DNA from: Dactylorhiza incarnata
Taxonomy: Eukaryota > Streptophyta > Magnoliopsida > Asparagales > Orchidaceae
Length of the DNA: 64,000 nt
Reading direction: 5' to 3'
NCBI GenBank assembly: GCA_033032865.1
Contig: JAWHQI010000266.1
Coordinates: forward strand, 2,083,501-2,147,500
Shown here: one piece after another, positions 11,188 through 23,011 of the stretch
How the letters are laid out: every line of letters starts with the position of its first letter
How positions within the stretch are numbered: the first letter of the stretch is position 1
Notes under the pieces: model-generated
Told to the model about the DNA's origin: nothing
Seen by the model: only the letters and a program-made list of their open reading frames with translations
The model's database searches: none
Translations under genes and position numbers: made by a program

Positions 11188-11534
11188 TACTACTACGTTC
11201 TAATTAATGTGGGTGGTCTTGGCGTTATTATCATTATGTTGTGGGGGTATTTATGTCTTTTGTTTTGTGTTAGGGTTGGGAGTTAAGAGTCAAATGGTTG
11301 CTGCTCTAAAGAATGCTTTTTTGCTTTGATGTTATGTGGTGCTAGATGGAAGGTAAGCAACGGGAGAGCCCTGCCCCTCCACCGATCTGTTCAGGATTTG
11401 TTCCCTTAGGATTGACGTTATCTGCTCTTGTTCTTCTGTGTTTGTTTGATTGAATCATCTGGAGTTGTTATTCTTGTTATTGTGATACATTATCCCTGTA
11501 GCTCTGGTTATTTGGAGTGTTTCTGAAGTTGCAG
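11188..11534 (+). repeat. Probable 3' LTR of the Reina-like element (ends approximate)
   Basis: The segment follows the polypurine tract and has no coding potential. It starts TACTACG, so the canonical TG appears mutated. The right limit is placed at GAAGTTGCA because Reina LTRs are typically only a few hundred bp; no duplicate LTR is in the window to confirm it. Confidence 0.35.
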
Positions 11535-11824
11535 GCGGAAGAGGTGTATCAAACGAATATATAAGCAAATTAAAAAGACTGACCCAAACAATCACAGTTT
11601 CCGCATACAATGATACTTTTGAAATCATTTCCTCACACACTCGTGGTTTATTTAATGAAGTTTTAATGCATATGTTTATTTCGGGATTAAGACCACAAAT
11701 ATGTTGAAATGTAATGGCTCATAAACCCCATTCCTTATGACAATAGATCGTCCAAATCTAACAATTTCAAACCACTCCACAACACGATGAATTCAAATCC
11801 TTCCAACCCATCAGGAACACGGCT
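11535..11824. other. No recognisable feature
   Basis: AT-rich sequence between two Gypsy remnants. I see no domain, repeat or RNA gene. Confidence 0.4.
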
Positions 11825-12905
11825 CCGCGTCTTTCTCAAGCTGAATTAAAATTCCGGCGTGAAAAAGGTTTATGTGATGCATGTAACGACTCATATACGC
11901 ATGTGCATTAATGCAAGGGTAGAGCAACTCTATTAGTTCTTGATGATGATTTGGACGATGAAACTGACCCAACTTGTCAAAATGAAATACCTAGCTTGGA
12001 CACACTAACGGGCATTAGTTATAATGCATTGGTGGGCGCAAATGGATCCAAATCTTTTCACTTAGACGGTTTAATGAATTCCAAACCGGTACATGTTTTA
12101 ATTAATAATGGAAGTACTCACAATTTCTTATCAACTAGAACTGCACATTTCTTGGAAATACCTATAGTAGTTATAAAACCATTTAATGTTTGGGTCGGCA
12201 ATGGAGCAATATGGTTTGTAAGGGAAAATGTGAGAACCTAGCTTTTACACTACAAGATTATAATTTTGAAACTTCTTTGTATGTGATAGATTTACTAGGC
12301 GCTAATACGGTCTTGGGTGACGATCGGTTGTCATCATTAAGGCCTGTTACCACTGATTATACAACTAAACACATGTTTTTCACAAGAAACAATAAACATT
12401 ATTGCTTAGTTGGACCAATTAATTCTGCTCCATCCACTATTACCAAGACTCAACTAAATAAACAACTTACCCAATATGCAATCAAGAAAATTGTCCTTTG
12501 TTATATTTCAGCCAATGAACCTAATTCAATTCAGCTAGAACACCCCCCTGAACAAATCTCAAATTTGCTACAGAATATGTCACCTTATTAAAAAACCCAC
12601 GATACTCCCACCGCCCCGACCATATGACCATAAGATTCCAGTACTAATAAATCCCACAGCTATAGCTAAAGTTAAACCTTATCGTTACCGTCATGCCCAT
12701 AAAGATGAATTGGAAAGGTCAGTGACTGATTTATTAAAGCAGGGACTTATACGCCAAAGTGCATCCTCATTCAGCTCCCCAGTTCTATTGGTTCGAAAAA
12801 AGGATGGGTACTGACGGCTATGTGTAGACTATAGGGTCTTGAATGATATCACTCACAAAGACTCATTTCCTATGCCCAAACTTCTTCATGTGTTTGGATT
12901 AATGG
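11825..12905 (+). pseudogene. Second Gypsy remnant: zinc knuckle, protease and start of RT
   Basis: A degraded zinc-knuckle region (KGLCDACNDSYTHVH, with a stop where the next residue should be) occurs near 11870. A retropepsin follows with INNGSTHNFLS near 12105, where the active-site aspartate is replaced by asparagine. A frameshift lies near 12220. The RT begins near 12640 with KPYRYRHAHKDELE, ASSFSSPVLLVRKKDG, a TGA near 12812 and CVDYRVLND. Homology stops at about 12905, so most of RT and everything after it is lost. It is related to, but clearly different from, the pol at 6.3-11.2 kb. Confidence 0.8.
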
Positions 12906-13162
12906 AACAACGGATACAATCCGGAGCAAGCTCCGGCCAACTCTCGGAGGCTGGTTCCTCCAAAGAGCTTCTCTCTAATAAGAGCCCAAAAGACAATAGA
13001 TCTCAAGATAGCCTAACTCCCAAAATCACATCCTTATATAGGGAGGGGGGCTCATAACAACCTAATGCATTTAAAAGAAGAGCAATAATAAAATAAGAGG
13101 ACGTGTGCGCGTAACAATGCATCCCGTCAGCAAAACAATCCAGGGGCAGCCACTAATTGGAC
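12906..13162. other. Junction DNA with no recognised gene
   Basis: An abrupt change from RT-coding sequence marks a rearrangement or insertion junction. A TATATAG motif occurs near 13036 but no element ends are evident. Confidence 0.35.
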
Positions 13163-13522
13163 TTATGCTGGACACCGCATCACCTCAAATATAGTCTCGA
13201 TTCGCAGAATCCAGTCCTCGCTCTCAATCGGCGAAAGACCACCACTGAAGGTTGGCGGCTTCAAATCCAGTAACGGCCTCAATTCATTATCAATCAGGCG
13301 AGTCTGTTGTGGTACGACATATGTTGGAGGAGGCATAGCTGGAACAACCTGTGGGACTATAGGAGGAGTGTCCCGAAACATCCAAATAGCTTCCGCAATG
13401 TCTTGAGCTATATTTGATATTTGAAGTGGGACTTTATGCCCATTATCACTTTCTTCTGATACAGCTTCCTTGACAGCCTCAGGATCATCTCGAGCCTCTC
13501 GGAGTCTAGGGCTCGAGTACAC
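13163..13522 (-). pseudogene. Gypsy gag N-terminal fragment
   Basis: The minus strand encodes the start of a plant Gypsy gag. After a proline-rich leader comes the conserved entry to the gag domain, LKPPTFSGGLSPIESEDWIL followed by RIETIFEVMRCPA. Coding then ends abruptly. It lies 110 bp downstream of a minus-strand primer binding site and LTR, so it is the 5' portion of a truncated element, probably a Tekay/Del-like chromovirus judging by this motif and primer site. The rest of gag and all of pol are missing to the left. Confidence 0.75.
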
Positions 13523-13635
13523 TTGAAGGGACTCATGAGGAATAAGACATGATCAAATTCAATTATATGAACATCAAAGTAATATTATGTTCTTCATTTG
13601 ATATTCTCTGCATTACACACATTGCCAAAAACCGG

Positions 13636-13647
13636 GCTCTGATACCA
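13636..13647 (-). promoter_or_regulatory. Primer binding site (initiator Met tRNA)
   Basis: The minus strand reads TGGTATCAGAGC, complementary to the 3' end of plant initiator tRNA-Met. It lies 6 nt from the LTR end (GTTACA) at 13654. Confidence 0.85.
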
Positions 13648-13653
13648 CCTAAT

Positions 13654-15120
13654 TGTAACGGCCCGAAGTCCGCCACTATTTAAAACTTTCTTTCTTCTGA
13701 GCAGATTTTACACAATTAAATAATGCAGCTAAGCAGATCACAAGAGTGGTACCAGTAGAAGACATAAAGGCACTTTTTATTCATTTCATTAATATACATC
13801 ATGTCCAAAGCACAGCGAAAACCAAAACAACTAAAGTACACACTACGACATATATGTATCAAACTGAGATGAAATCTACAACAAACTGAAATAAACTCTA
13901 ACCCGAGCTCAAGTCACGTCTTCCCTCTGTTTCCTCTTTGCCTCCGCAGGTATCCTTCTAGCGGGGTCTGGCACACTGGCGGCCTGATCCTAAAAAATAA
14001 CATTGACAACCTGTTAGTTTAGAAAACTAAGTGAGTTCCTTACCTCTTCGAGCACACTACAGGAAAACACGAAGAGTCAGCAGCAATAGGCAGTTATATA
14101 TTTCTGTATGAGCATGTATAGTAGAACATGAAATAAAGTAAACAGGTATTGTGAGCTAGTACACCAGAAACAAACTATTTCTGATATAAATTTTCTTATG
14201 TCTCATTCTTGTTCATTTATGTATTCAATTCAAGATCTTCATATTACTTTTCATTCTTTCGAAATACTGAGGGATATTCTAAAATCAAATATTTAGGCTC
14301 GTCGAATCAATGTCCGCTCTAGGGCGCTCAACAACGCAACAGGCTTCCACGCCTCCTAGATTGGACATTTCAGTATCAATTTGTGTAGGAGATCTACCCC
14401 CCCCCCCCCCCCCCCTCCCCCTACTAGGTGTAGGAGTCTGAAGCTTTACCCCCCCCCCCCCCCCCAGGCTGACCCTTAGTGTTTTGATGCGTCGACGCAC
14501 TCTCAATTTCGTATTCTTTTCATTTCATATTCAATTCATAAAATATAGGGAATAATTATATTAATTTCCCCTCAGAGATCTTATCGCTTGCAAATCCATG
14601 TTTAGCCTTTTAGCGATTTCATATTTTCAGTGATTCCAAATCTTCGAATTTCTTTAATTTAATGCAATTCATAATCATTGTTCATGCAAAAAATAGCTCA
14701 GAGTAAAGTAATTCTACATGTTCATAAGTCAAAATATTTAAATGTAAACGCAATCAAAGCAGTAAGGACTCAATGCAACTTTTCATTTGCCCTTGTCCTT
14801 CATAGGGTTCTCATCGCGTCTATCATCGGACGTCATCTTCTGCAGTATTAAGTAAATCATTTACTTTAGGGCTGCATCGTTAAATAGTTACGAACGGACT
14901 CCTAAGGCGGCCACAACTACGACCTATAGAAGTTGTCGAGGAGGCGATGTATCCGTTTTCTTTTCTATACCGCTCTTCTTTTTCATTATGAGTTCGGCAC
15001 GTACATAAGACGGGGGACAATTGTATTTTAGTTAGCTTGGAAGTAATTGGTGATTTTGGATTCTCTCTCCTAGATTTCTGATTTCCCTCTCTCTCTCCCT
15101 CTTCCCCTTCTTCTCCCTCC
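13654..15120 (-). repeat. 5' LTR of a truncated Gypsy element (outer end uncertain)
   Basis: The inner end is fixed by the adjacent primer binding site. The LTR-like, non-coding character continues to about 15.0-15.1 kb, but the outer TG end could not be placed. Two C-runs, 14397-14415 (19 C) and 14449-14465 (17 C), lie inside. Confidence 0.45.
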
Positions 15121-16149
15121 CCTAATTCATGAAGTTCCTACCATGAGCCTAAGATTTTAATGATGTCCAAAAAGAATTTTCTGGTGAATCCAACCAACCT
15201 CAACAACAAGAAATGTGTCCATCTCAAAGCAAGATTAGAAGAGATTGTTGAAAATTAGAGACCGGAGGAAGAAGAAAGAAAGAGAATTCATCAAGAAAAT
15301 AAAAACAATTTTTTGGAGATTTTGAAAATGGGGAGGATGAATCATGAAAGCATGAATCCCCAATGGAAAAGATTATTGAATGTGGAAGTCTACAAGGCAA
15401 AGAACCCTGATCTTTTTGTAGTCAAAGCTTCTGAGCACAAAAAAGGAAGGTCAGTGTTTTGTGTAGATACTTATATAAAAGATAAGAGATCAAAGTTAGA
15501 GGCCCTTCTTTTGTTAAACCTAGTGATGTTTTAATTTTGTGCACTGGTGCTCCTCCAGTTCCTCCTGCTCCTGAGACTAAAATTAAGATTCTCAAGAAAT
15601 CTACTTCTGCTTTGCAAAAAGAAGAGATTCAAATGGTTAAATGTAAAAAACTGATAACTCATGGCACTAAGAAGATTTTAATCAAAATTATGATTGCTGA
15701 AGTCAACAAAAGGAGATATAATTTAGATGAGGTCTATGCCAAAGCCAATTATGATCTGAGGAGATTGGAAAGTATTGTGAAGTCTTTAATAGAGAACTCT
15801 GATAGGTCTACAAAGATAAATAGATTTTGTAACCATTACTCAAGAGAAGCCACTTGATGCATTGGACATATTCCTTGCGTGCAAGTTAGCCAAGATCTGA
15901 AAAATGAAGCTTCATTGACTAGCAATTCTGTTTTACTTACAAGTTTTTCTATTTTCATGTAAAAGGAAAGAGGAAGTTGTAAGGGTTGATTTTGGGTCAA
16001 TCTGAAAGAGGACATTATCCTCTCTGACCATATTTGCTTTCGATTTACTCTTTATATCGCTTATTCTTTATGTAAAATCCGGTATATCAAATAGGGAAAA
16101 ATTATTGGGAGAACTCTTTCGACTTGATACACCCGATTAAGCTCAAAGT
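15121..16149 (+). other. Unrecognised region with two short ORFs
   Basis: A CT-rich stretch near 15065-15115 precedes two short plus-strand frames, 15313-15534 (73 codons) and 15537-15857 (106 codons). Both are lysine-rich. The second contains VPPAPETKIKILKK and a helical stretch near its end. They are separated by only 2 nt and differ in frame, so they could be one broken gene. I recognise no family, and codon use does not settle whether they are real. Confidence 0.3.
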
Positions 16150-16667
16150 GATCTAAGACAAGCCTTATTTATGTATAAAAAGGCTTTTTTCCATTCATCT
16201 GCATGTCACCTACTAACGCCAAGAGATTGTGTTGAGCGCCACGAGGAGCTCCATCGAGCGGCGCAGGATGCGTGAAACTAGCTTCTTCCGACAAATCACG
16301 CCCGTTGGTATCTTACATGTGAGTGGGGTTCCCCGACAGAGCATGATTCGGGGTGCATGGGGATGATTAGGCATCCTAAGGGCCGGATTGGGTGCGCGAG
16401 GAGCCCCAGGTTTCTTACGAGAGTGAGTATTTCAATATGACTCTTCTATTTGGTGCATACGCTCCTCCATCAGGGTCATTGATCCAGCAATATCTTCTTT
16501 GAGAAGTGGCATGTTGCTGACGAGAAAGTTAGCAAGTGCTCAGTCAGCATGCTTCCCAAAAATAACTGCGTCAAATGCACGAATGTTTCTTCTTCTCATT
16601 GTTGTCAACTAAGTGTACCACTGTAGAATGAGTACTAACTTCTGATAATCTTCGGAGTTTTGGGATT
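16150..16667 (-). pseudogene. Degenerate 5' internal region of a minus-strand Gypsy element
   Basis: Reading leftward from the primer binding site, an ATG-initiated frame (MRRRNIRAFDAVIFGKHAD) is followed by short fragments such as NMPLLKEDIAGSMTLMEER, with many stops. Its place just after a primer site suggests gag leader or gag remains. Domain homology is too weak to name. Confidence 0.3.
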
Positions 16668-16682
16668 CCATAGATGGCGCCA
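16668..16682 (-). promoter_or_regulatory. Primer binding site of TGGCGCC type
   Basis: The minus strand reads TGGCGCCATCTATGG, the kind of primer site seen in many Tat/OTA Gypsy elements, preceded by ACATTT. It marks the inner end of a minus-strand LTR at about 16686. Confidence 0.6.
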
Positions 16683-16685
16683 AAA

Positions 16686-17700
16686 TGTTTTTAGTAGCTT
16701 AGCGCTCTCATGGGCAGTCGAGTTGAGTCGTCTTATCCCAAGAGTGAGTCAAATGCGCAAACAACCAAAGAGAGGAGACAACAAGATTTTAATGCAGAAA
16801 AATCTAAAAAAGTGAAGAAAAAAAACACGGAACCTAGCCTAATTTGAGAAAATCTAGTAGAAATTTGGAGTACAATATCAGTGTCTTTACGAGGGAAATA
16901 TCCCCCCCCCCCCCTATTTACACTAACTTGAGAGAAAACTAGTGTGCATATTTTAGAGACCTTCACTCGCCACGCAGAAAGTACTATGGTTCCACTCCAG
17001 AGAGCTCTGCTTCCTGTGCAGAAAGCACTGCAGTTCCGCTCCAGACAGCTTTGCTTGCCGCGGATATAGCTTTGCAGCTCCACTCTTGAAAGCTTTGCAA
17101 TTCCACTCTTGAAATATCTGAAGTTCCACCATTGAAAGCTTTGGAGTTTGTGCAAAATGCTCTGCGGTTCCACTATGTAAGTTTCACTCGCCGTGCAGAA
17201 AGCTTTGCGGTTCCACTCCAAAATGGTCCGCTCACCACATAGAAAGCTATGCAGGTCCAATCGAGAAAGCTTCACTCATCGCACAAAAATCTTTGTAGTT
17301 CCACTCGAGAAAGTCCTGCTCGTCAAGCAGAAAGCTCTATAATTCCACTCTAAAAAGCTATGTTGGTCACACAAAAAGCTACATGGTTCTAGTACAGAAA
17401 TCCACTCGCGCATAGTAAGTTTTGCAAGTACACTTTAGAAAGCTCCAATCTTGAAAGCTCCGCTCTTTTGCTACATAATTTGATCCCCTAAATGAAGGAT
17501 TAGGCCCACTTTTATAGATTTTTAAGGAGGCGCGTAAGGAATTTCACCCTATTTAATATAGCACAAATGAATAGAGACGTCTGGTTCTTGTCCCACAAAT
17601 TGCAAAGGTTGATGATCAGACAACTTTTCCCACGGGAAGATCTCGGCAACCCAGACAAGTTCACCGGAGTTGGGGAGGCCAACGGTGGCGGCCGCCTCGC
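16686..17700 (-). repeat. 5' LTR of a Tat-like element (outer end uncertain)
   Basis: The inner end (plus-strand TGTTTTTAGTAG) abuts the primer site. A minus-strand TATAAAA at 17510-17516 gives a promoter, and the transcribed part is filled by a minisatellite (16960-17480). The outer boundary beyond the TATA box was not found. Confidence 0.45.
16960..17480. repeat. Degenerate minisatellite, ~45-bp unit
   Basis: Variants of GCAGAAAGCTYTGCRGTTCCACTC recur about every 45 bp, roughly a dozen times. Some copies keep only half of the unit. The array lies just downstream of the minus-strand TATA box, so it would be in the 5' transcribed part of the LTR. Confidence 0.75.
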
Positions 17701-18157
17701 TTGTAAAATGAAAGGTCTCGTAGCTTTACAAAAATTTTAGGGAAATTTTGTCTTGTCGCTATGAGTCCGCTGGTGGTGACAATTTCTCGGTTGAAAGTCT
17801 AGAACTCTGACAATTGACGGTGAATGGCCTGTTTGGGTTTAATACCCCCCTCCTCCCGTCAAAATTCCAATGAAACCTTTGATTAAATACACTATTACAT
17901 ATGTTTTTCCAAGAACATTCCAACGTTGCTTTAAGATCAAAATTGTTATGAGTTCCCAAAGATTTCTTGGAAGCTCGCCGTTAATGGCTCTTTGGAGCTC
18001 TTTGGGGAAGAAGCGGAGAAGGGGTCGCCCACGGGCAGTAGGTGTAGTGGGCGCCCCTCCAGGTCTTTTCCAACGGTCGAATTGTGGTCGGAATAGGGTG
18101 TTGTAATGGCATCATTGTTGGAGCAATCAAGAGATTATTGTCACTGTCAATGTAATA
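17701..18157. other. No recognisable gene
   Basis: Flank between the minus-strand LTR and the Harbinger element. It may include the U3 of that LTR. No domain is seen. Confidence 0.35.
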
Positions 18158-18568
18158 TAAGGGTCTGTTTGGGAGAGTTGTTGCGGATTGAGAAGCTGCT
18201 GATTGAACAGAGCTCTTTAGACAGAGCTCTTTGAGGAGCTGTTTTGAAAAGCTGCAGTCTGTTTGGATGGTCTGTGGATAAGCGCTGATTGAACAGAGCT
18301 CTTTCAAATAAAACTGTTTGGTAGAACAGCTTATTGAGAGCTGTTTTTTTTAAACGAAAATATTAATATGTATTGTTCTTAAACATTAAAACATATCAAT
18401 AAAAATATATATTGTTCTCAAATATAACATCAAATGGTAGGTTCTCCGGTGCGTTCGTTCCACTTTATTCAATCATTCTTCGTCACCTGCACAATAAAAA
18501 AAGTTGATATTAGTCATACTTTTGTTTAATATGATTTCAAGAGTTTGTTAAAAATATGATCTGAAATT

Positions 18569-19884
18569 TTACCTGCGGGTGTTGTACACTTCTTCAGCAA
18601 TACTATCTCGTACAGCAGACATATAATCAGATCCTCCGTCATCAAACATATCAGTCTCAATATCATCCTCTGTCGTATGATCATCATCCTCTGGTGGTAT
18701 GAACGAGTCATCAGCATCGCAAGCATTAAACTCTGGGTCCCATCGAGATGGATGTCTACGAATGAAGTTATGCAATGCCATGGTAGCTAGTACAATTGAA
18801 CGCTGTTTCTTGAAATTGTACTGTGTCATTTTTTGAAGAATGTGCCACTTTTTCTTCCAAACTCCAAACGTCCGCTCTATCACACTTCGAAGAGATGAAT
18901 GTGCCTTATTGAAATGCTCATGTCTGCCATGGACGGGGCGACTCCCACGTGCAAAATCTGCCAAATGATATCTTGTTTCTGGATATGGTTTTAAATAACC
19001 CGTCTTTAATGGATATCCAGCATCCACTAATTAATATTTACCTGTAATTACTTGTTTTGTTAAACATAATAATATTGTAGCGAATGTTTAAAGAATATAC
19101 AATCATTTATTACACAAATTACCTTGAGGAGGATGCGGAAAATGTAGTCTATCGTCTGACAATGCGCGCGCGAAGATACGACTATCATGAGCGGATCCTT
19201 CCCACCCAGCCGGTGCAAATGTGAAGCACATATTGAAATCACAAACAGCCATCACATTTTACGTTGTTGTGCCATGACGCCCAATATATCTAACTTGATC
19301 ATCAACAGGTATCCTCGCATCTACATGTGTTCCGTCAATTGCACCAACGCAGTCCTTAAAAATGGCATGTAACGGGCATCATATCTTATTTCTGGAGGTG
19401 TTTCTCTAAATTGACGATCAATTGGTTTTATAACATCAACTGACAGTAGCAATAATGATCTAAGTCCTTTTGAAAAAAATCTACTTATAGTTTCAGTTGA
19501 GTGTTGAAATCGCTCTTTTGTCAATCTAATAGAGCCTCCATGTGCTAGGATGTACAATGTAATTCCTATGATTTCTCTTGAGGTTGTGCGTTGTGATCCA
19601 TGAAATTCATGTTCGTTTTCTAGCTTTCTAAGCAAATCAATAAATATTCGCTTTGATATTCTAAATGCGTCATGAATTCTATCCGGGTGCCCTTCAAGCA
19701 ACTCTTTCAACCAAAGCTCACCGGTTTGCTTAGACGTCATGCATGGTCTCTTCTCCCGTATGCAATTATTTAGCTCATCTATTGCTTAGATAACTTTATT
19801 ACAGTATTCAATATGTTGTACCCTTTCTGGAGAAAGACAAGGCGAATTTCCCGAATCGTCACTGTTCGAGTCATATGCTTCCAT
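18569..19884 (-). pseudogene. Harbinger DDE transposase, broken
   Basis: The transposase (HARBI1/DDE_Tnp_4 family) cuts and pastes DNA through a DDE triad. It starts at the ATG at 19884 (MEAYDSNSDDSGN). An N-terminal helical domain contains TKERFQHSTETISRFF. The triad is visible as GAIDGTHVDAR, GSAHDSRIF and ERTFGVWKKKW, but in pieces. Damage: a TAA near 19789; a one-base deletion in a T run near 19367 that shifts the frame just before the first aspartate; a stop after RHGTT near 19260; and a TAA near 19031. A probable intron (GTAATTTG...TTACAG, about 19045-19127) precedes the VDAGYP block. A donor after the last coding AG near 18570 and an acceptor near 18490 suggest another short intron at the stop codon. 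The C-terminal tail is acidic, as in plant PIF transposases. Confidence 0.9.
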
Positions 19885-20084
19885 TACCTAAAAGAGACAA
19901 CACATAACATGAATTTAGATTAGGATATAAAAACAGCATAGTATAAACATCACAGTATAAACATCACAGCAAAAAAACATCACAGGATAAAAAAGACCAC
20001 ATAAAAGTCTTACTAAAATAGTTCATTACAGAATAGTTTTAATAATAAACAAACAAGATAAAAAACTCCACGTAGTCTTTTATA

Positions 20085-20428
20085 ACACACACACACACAC
20101 ACACACACATACACACACACAAACACAAATAAACACACACAAACACAAACATCCAAACACAAACATATACAAACACACACACCTATTCAAACATACACAC
20201 ATATACACACAAACAAACACACACACCCAAACACACACACAAACAAACATACACACACACAAAAACACACACACTCACACACACACATACACACAAACAC
20301 AAACACAAATAAATGCACACAAACACAAACATCCAAACACAAACATATACAAACACACACATATTCAAACATACACACATATACACACAAACAAACACAC
20401 ACACCCAAACACACACACAAACAAACAT

Positions 20429-20490
<62 letters not shown>

Positions 20491-20656
20491 ACAAACACAA
20501 ACACAAATAAACACACACAAACACAAACATCCAAACACAAACATATACAAACACACACACCTATTCAAACATACACACATATACACACAAACAAACACAC
20601 ACACCCAAACACACACACAAACAAACATACACACACACACAAACACACACACACAA

Positions 20657-20688
<32 letters not shown>

Positions 20689-20787
20689 ACAAACACAAAC
20701 ACAAATAAATACACACAAACACAAACATCCAAACACAAACATATACAAACACATACCTATTCAAACATACACACATATACACACAAA

Positions 20788-20829
<42 letters not shown>

Positions 20830-21420
20830 TACACAAACACAAACATATACACACACACACAAACATACACACACACACACACAAACATATACACACACAC
20901 ACACACACAAACATAGACACACACACACAAACATACACACACACACACACAAACATACACAAACACAAACATACACACACACAAACACACACACACACCT
21001 ATTCAAACATACACACAAACATACACACCCAAACAAACACACACACCCAAACACACACACAAACATACACACACACAAACACACACACACACACACAAAC
21101 ATACACAAACACAAACATATACACACACACATTTTCAAACACACACACAAACATACACACACACAAACACAAACATATACACACACACATACACAAACAC
21201 AAACATACACAAATCAACACACACACATCCAACACACACAAATCACAAATCCAAACACACACATCCAAACAACACAATCACACATCCACACACACAAATC
21301 ACACATCAAAACACACACACACACACACACATCCACATCCACATAACACACTCACACATCCAACACACACAAATCACACATCCAAACAACACAATATACA
21401 CATCCACACACACACAAATC
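20085..21420. repeat. CA-rich array with higher-order structure
   Basis: About 1.3 kb of (AC)n variants (ACACAA, ACATAC, ACATCC). A marker word TATTCAAACATACACAC begins at 20184, 20362, 20562, 20758 and 21000, spaced 178, 200, 196 and 242 bp, so the array is built of about five diverged units rather than simple slippage. Its minus strand reads as endless Cys-Val codons, which are not genes. It lies between a minus-strand splice acceptor (about 19888) and a donor (AAG/GTATGT, about 21515), so it is probably intronic in the transposon. Confidence 0.92.
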
Positions 21421-21520
21421 AAAAAACCCAAAAAATACACACATTCACATATATGATCAAACCCAAAAAAATTATTTTGATTCAAGTTCTGAACAAACAA
21501 ATAAAAAAACATACCTTAAT

Positions 21521-21951
21521 CAATGAGATATGAGGAACAAATCTCGGAATCGTCGGAGAAGCAGATCTGAAATCGCCGGAGAAGCAAATCTGGAACCAGA
21601 TCTGGACGTGGAAGATGAGAAGCGAGCTCTGAATGTCGGAGTTGCAGATCTGGGCACCGAATCGCCGGAGGAAGAGGTGAAGAGGCGAGCTCGGTCGAGG
21701 AGAAAGCCGTCGGAGATAGGAGGATGGAGAAGAAACCTGTTGTCGAGGCGGGCGATGTCGAGGCGGGCGATGTCGAGGGGGGCGATGTCGCCTGAGATCG
21801 GGAAAGGGAAAGACGAGGCGGGCGATGTCGAGGGGGGCGATGTCGCCTGAGATCGGGAAAGGGAAAGACGAGGCGGGCGATGTCGAGGGGGGCGATGTCG
21901 CCTGGGATCGGGAAAGGGAAAGACGAGGCCGATCGGGGAGAACTCTCGCAC
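21521..21951 (-). other. GC-rich 5' exon-like segment of the Harbinger element
   Basis: A minus-strand open frame of 143 codons is rich in Arg, Ser and Pro and ends near a consensus splice donor (AAG/GTATGT). It is partly made of 55-bp tandem repeats. It may be a 5' untranslated exon of the transposase transcript. I see no protein domain. Confidence 0.35.
21760..21930. repeat. 55-bp tandem repeat, ~3 copies
   Basis: The word GGGAAAGGGAAAGACGAGG recurs at about 21800, 21855 and 21910, between GGCGATGTCGAGG motifs. Confidence 0.9.
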
Positions 21952-22170
21952 GCGGGATCGGGGAGAGGCGGGATCGGGGAGAGCGATTTTTTAGGGCGCG
22001 ATTTTGAGAGCGCTATACGTGGGAGGTCGGCAGATTCGCGAAGAGGCGTTAAAACGCATTATTAGGTTCCGCGATTTTCGAAACGCTCAACAGCCAAACG
22101 GTATAAAAACAGCTCTGCCGGCTGGAGTAGAGCTTCTCCAGCCGCCAGAGCTCTCCCAAACAGACCCTAA

Positions 22171-23003
22171 ACCTATGAGGCAGCACATTAAGAACATACT
22201 GAAATATCAATAATGATCGGGTTAGGTTTAATATAAGTCGGACTTTAAATTAACTCAAGACTCAAAAATATATTAATGGATAATAATTACTTAATATTGG
22301 AATTACTAGTTCGGTCTTTGAACTAGAGAGGCACTATTTAGCTCTGGAAGCAAATGATTGAATTATCATGTTCATTAATCTTCATTTAGTGTTTGCGAGA
22401 CACCATTTCTCTACGTATATAAATGCATAGCAGTGTTTGAAACTACTTGTTAATCTTTACGTAGGCTTCTTTGAGAAAGAGATTGAGTAAGAAGTGAGGA
22501 GAAAATAAAGATATTTTTTTGTAGAAATGATGCTAATAACTCATATCAGAGATGAACGATCTTCTTCTTTCCACGAGTCTGTTAGAAGGACTGCGCTGGA
22601 GTTCCAGGCATTTACGTGGATATCGATAAAGACACAGATAGTTTTCTGTGTTTAGTCTTCGACAAACTCCTCTAGCACGCTTGATAGAATAAATTGCCAT
22701 GGGTCAACTCAAACTCAGTTTGGGAGACTTTTTGGGAGCAGTTGGTGAAAGACATCACACTACTCGACCACTGCTTTAGACTCTTTTGTTACAACATTCC
22801 GTGTTGGCAATCGGCGTCTCCAACCGCTAAAAATGCCCCTAAATAGTCTAAGGGTTCATTTGGCACGGCGGACGCGGTCGTGAAAGTGGCAACTATGAAC
22901 CGTTGTTCGTGTACGCCTGACCTCACCTAAGGAACTTCATTCACTCTTATGCTCAAAATTAGTTTTTTTTCCCGATGGCAATCATAACCGTTATGTCAAA
23001 CAA
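22171..23003 (+). other. Unclassified; candidate TATA box at ~22418
   Basis: Non-coding. GTATATAAATGCATAG near 22416-22431 followed by an AGAAAGAG-type leader resembles the promoter-leader layout of an LTR, but no ends or duplication were found. Nothing else is recognised up to the MITE. Confidence 0.3.
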
Positions 23004-23011
23004 ATATTTAA

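Larger units (their letters stand above)
18161..22167 (-). mobile_element. PIF/Harbinger transposon, 4,007 bp, complete ends
   Basis: The left end GGGTCTGTTTGGGAGAG and the right end CTCTCCCAAACAGACCC form a perfect 17-bp terminal inverted repeat, with weaker similarity extending inward. The 3-bp duplication TAA (18158-18160 and 22168-22170) is the expected PIF/Harbinger target. Inside, on the minus strand, are a broken DDE transposase, a probable 5' intron filled by a CA-rich array, and a 5' GC-rich exon-like segment with 55-bp tandem repeats. The companion Myb-like ORF1 of autonomous Harbinger elements was not found, so this copy is defective. Confidence 0.93.

Noticed and set aside
16733..17275. 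180-codon minus-strand frame with repeated WNRKAF-like words
   Set aside because: It is the minisatellite read in one frame, inside an LTR, with no domain.
20080..21277. Many long minus-strand frames of alternating Cys and Val codons
   Set aside because: They are the translation of a (CA)n-type array; no start context, domain or codon signal.
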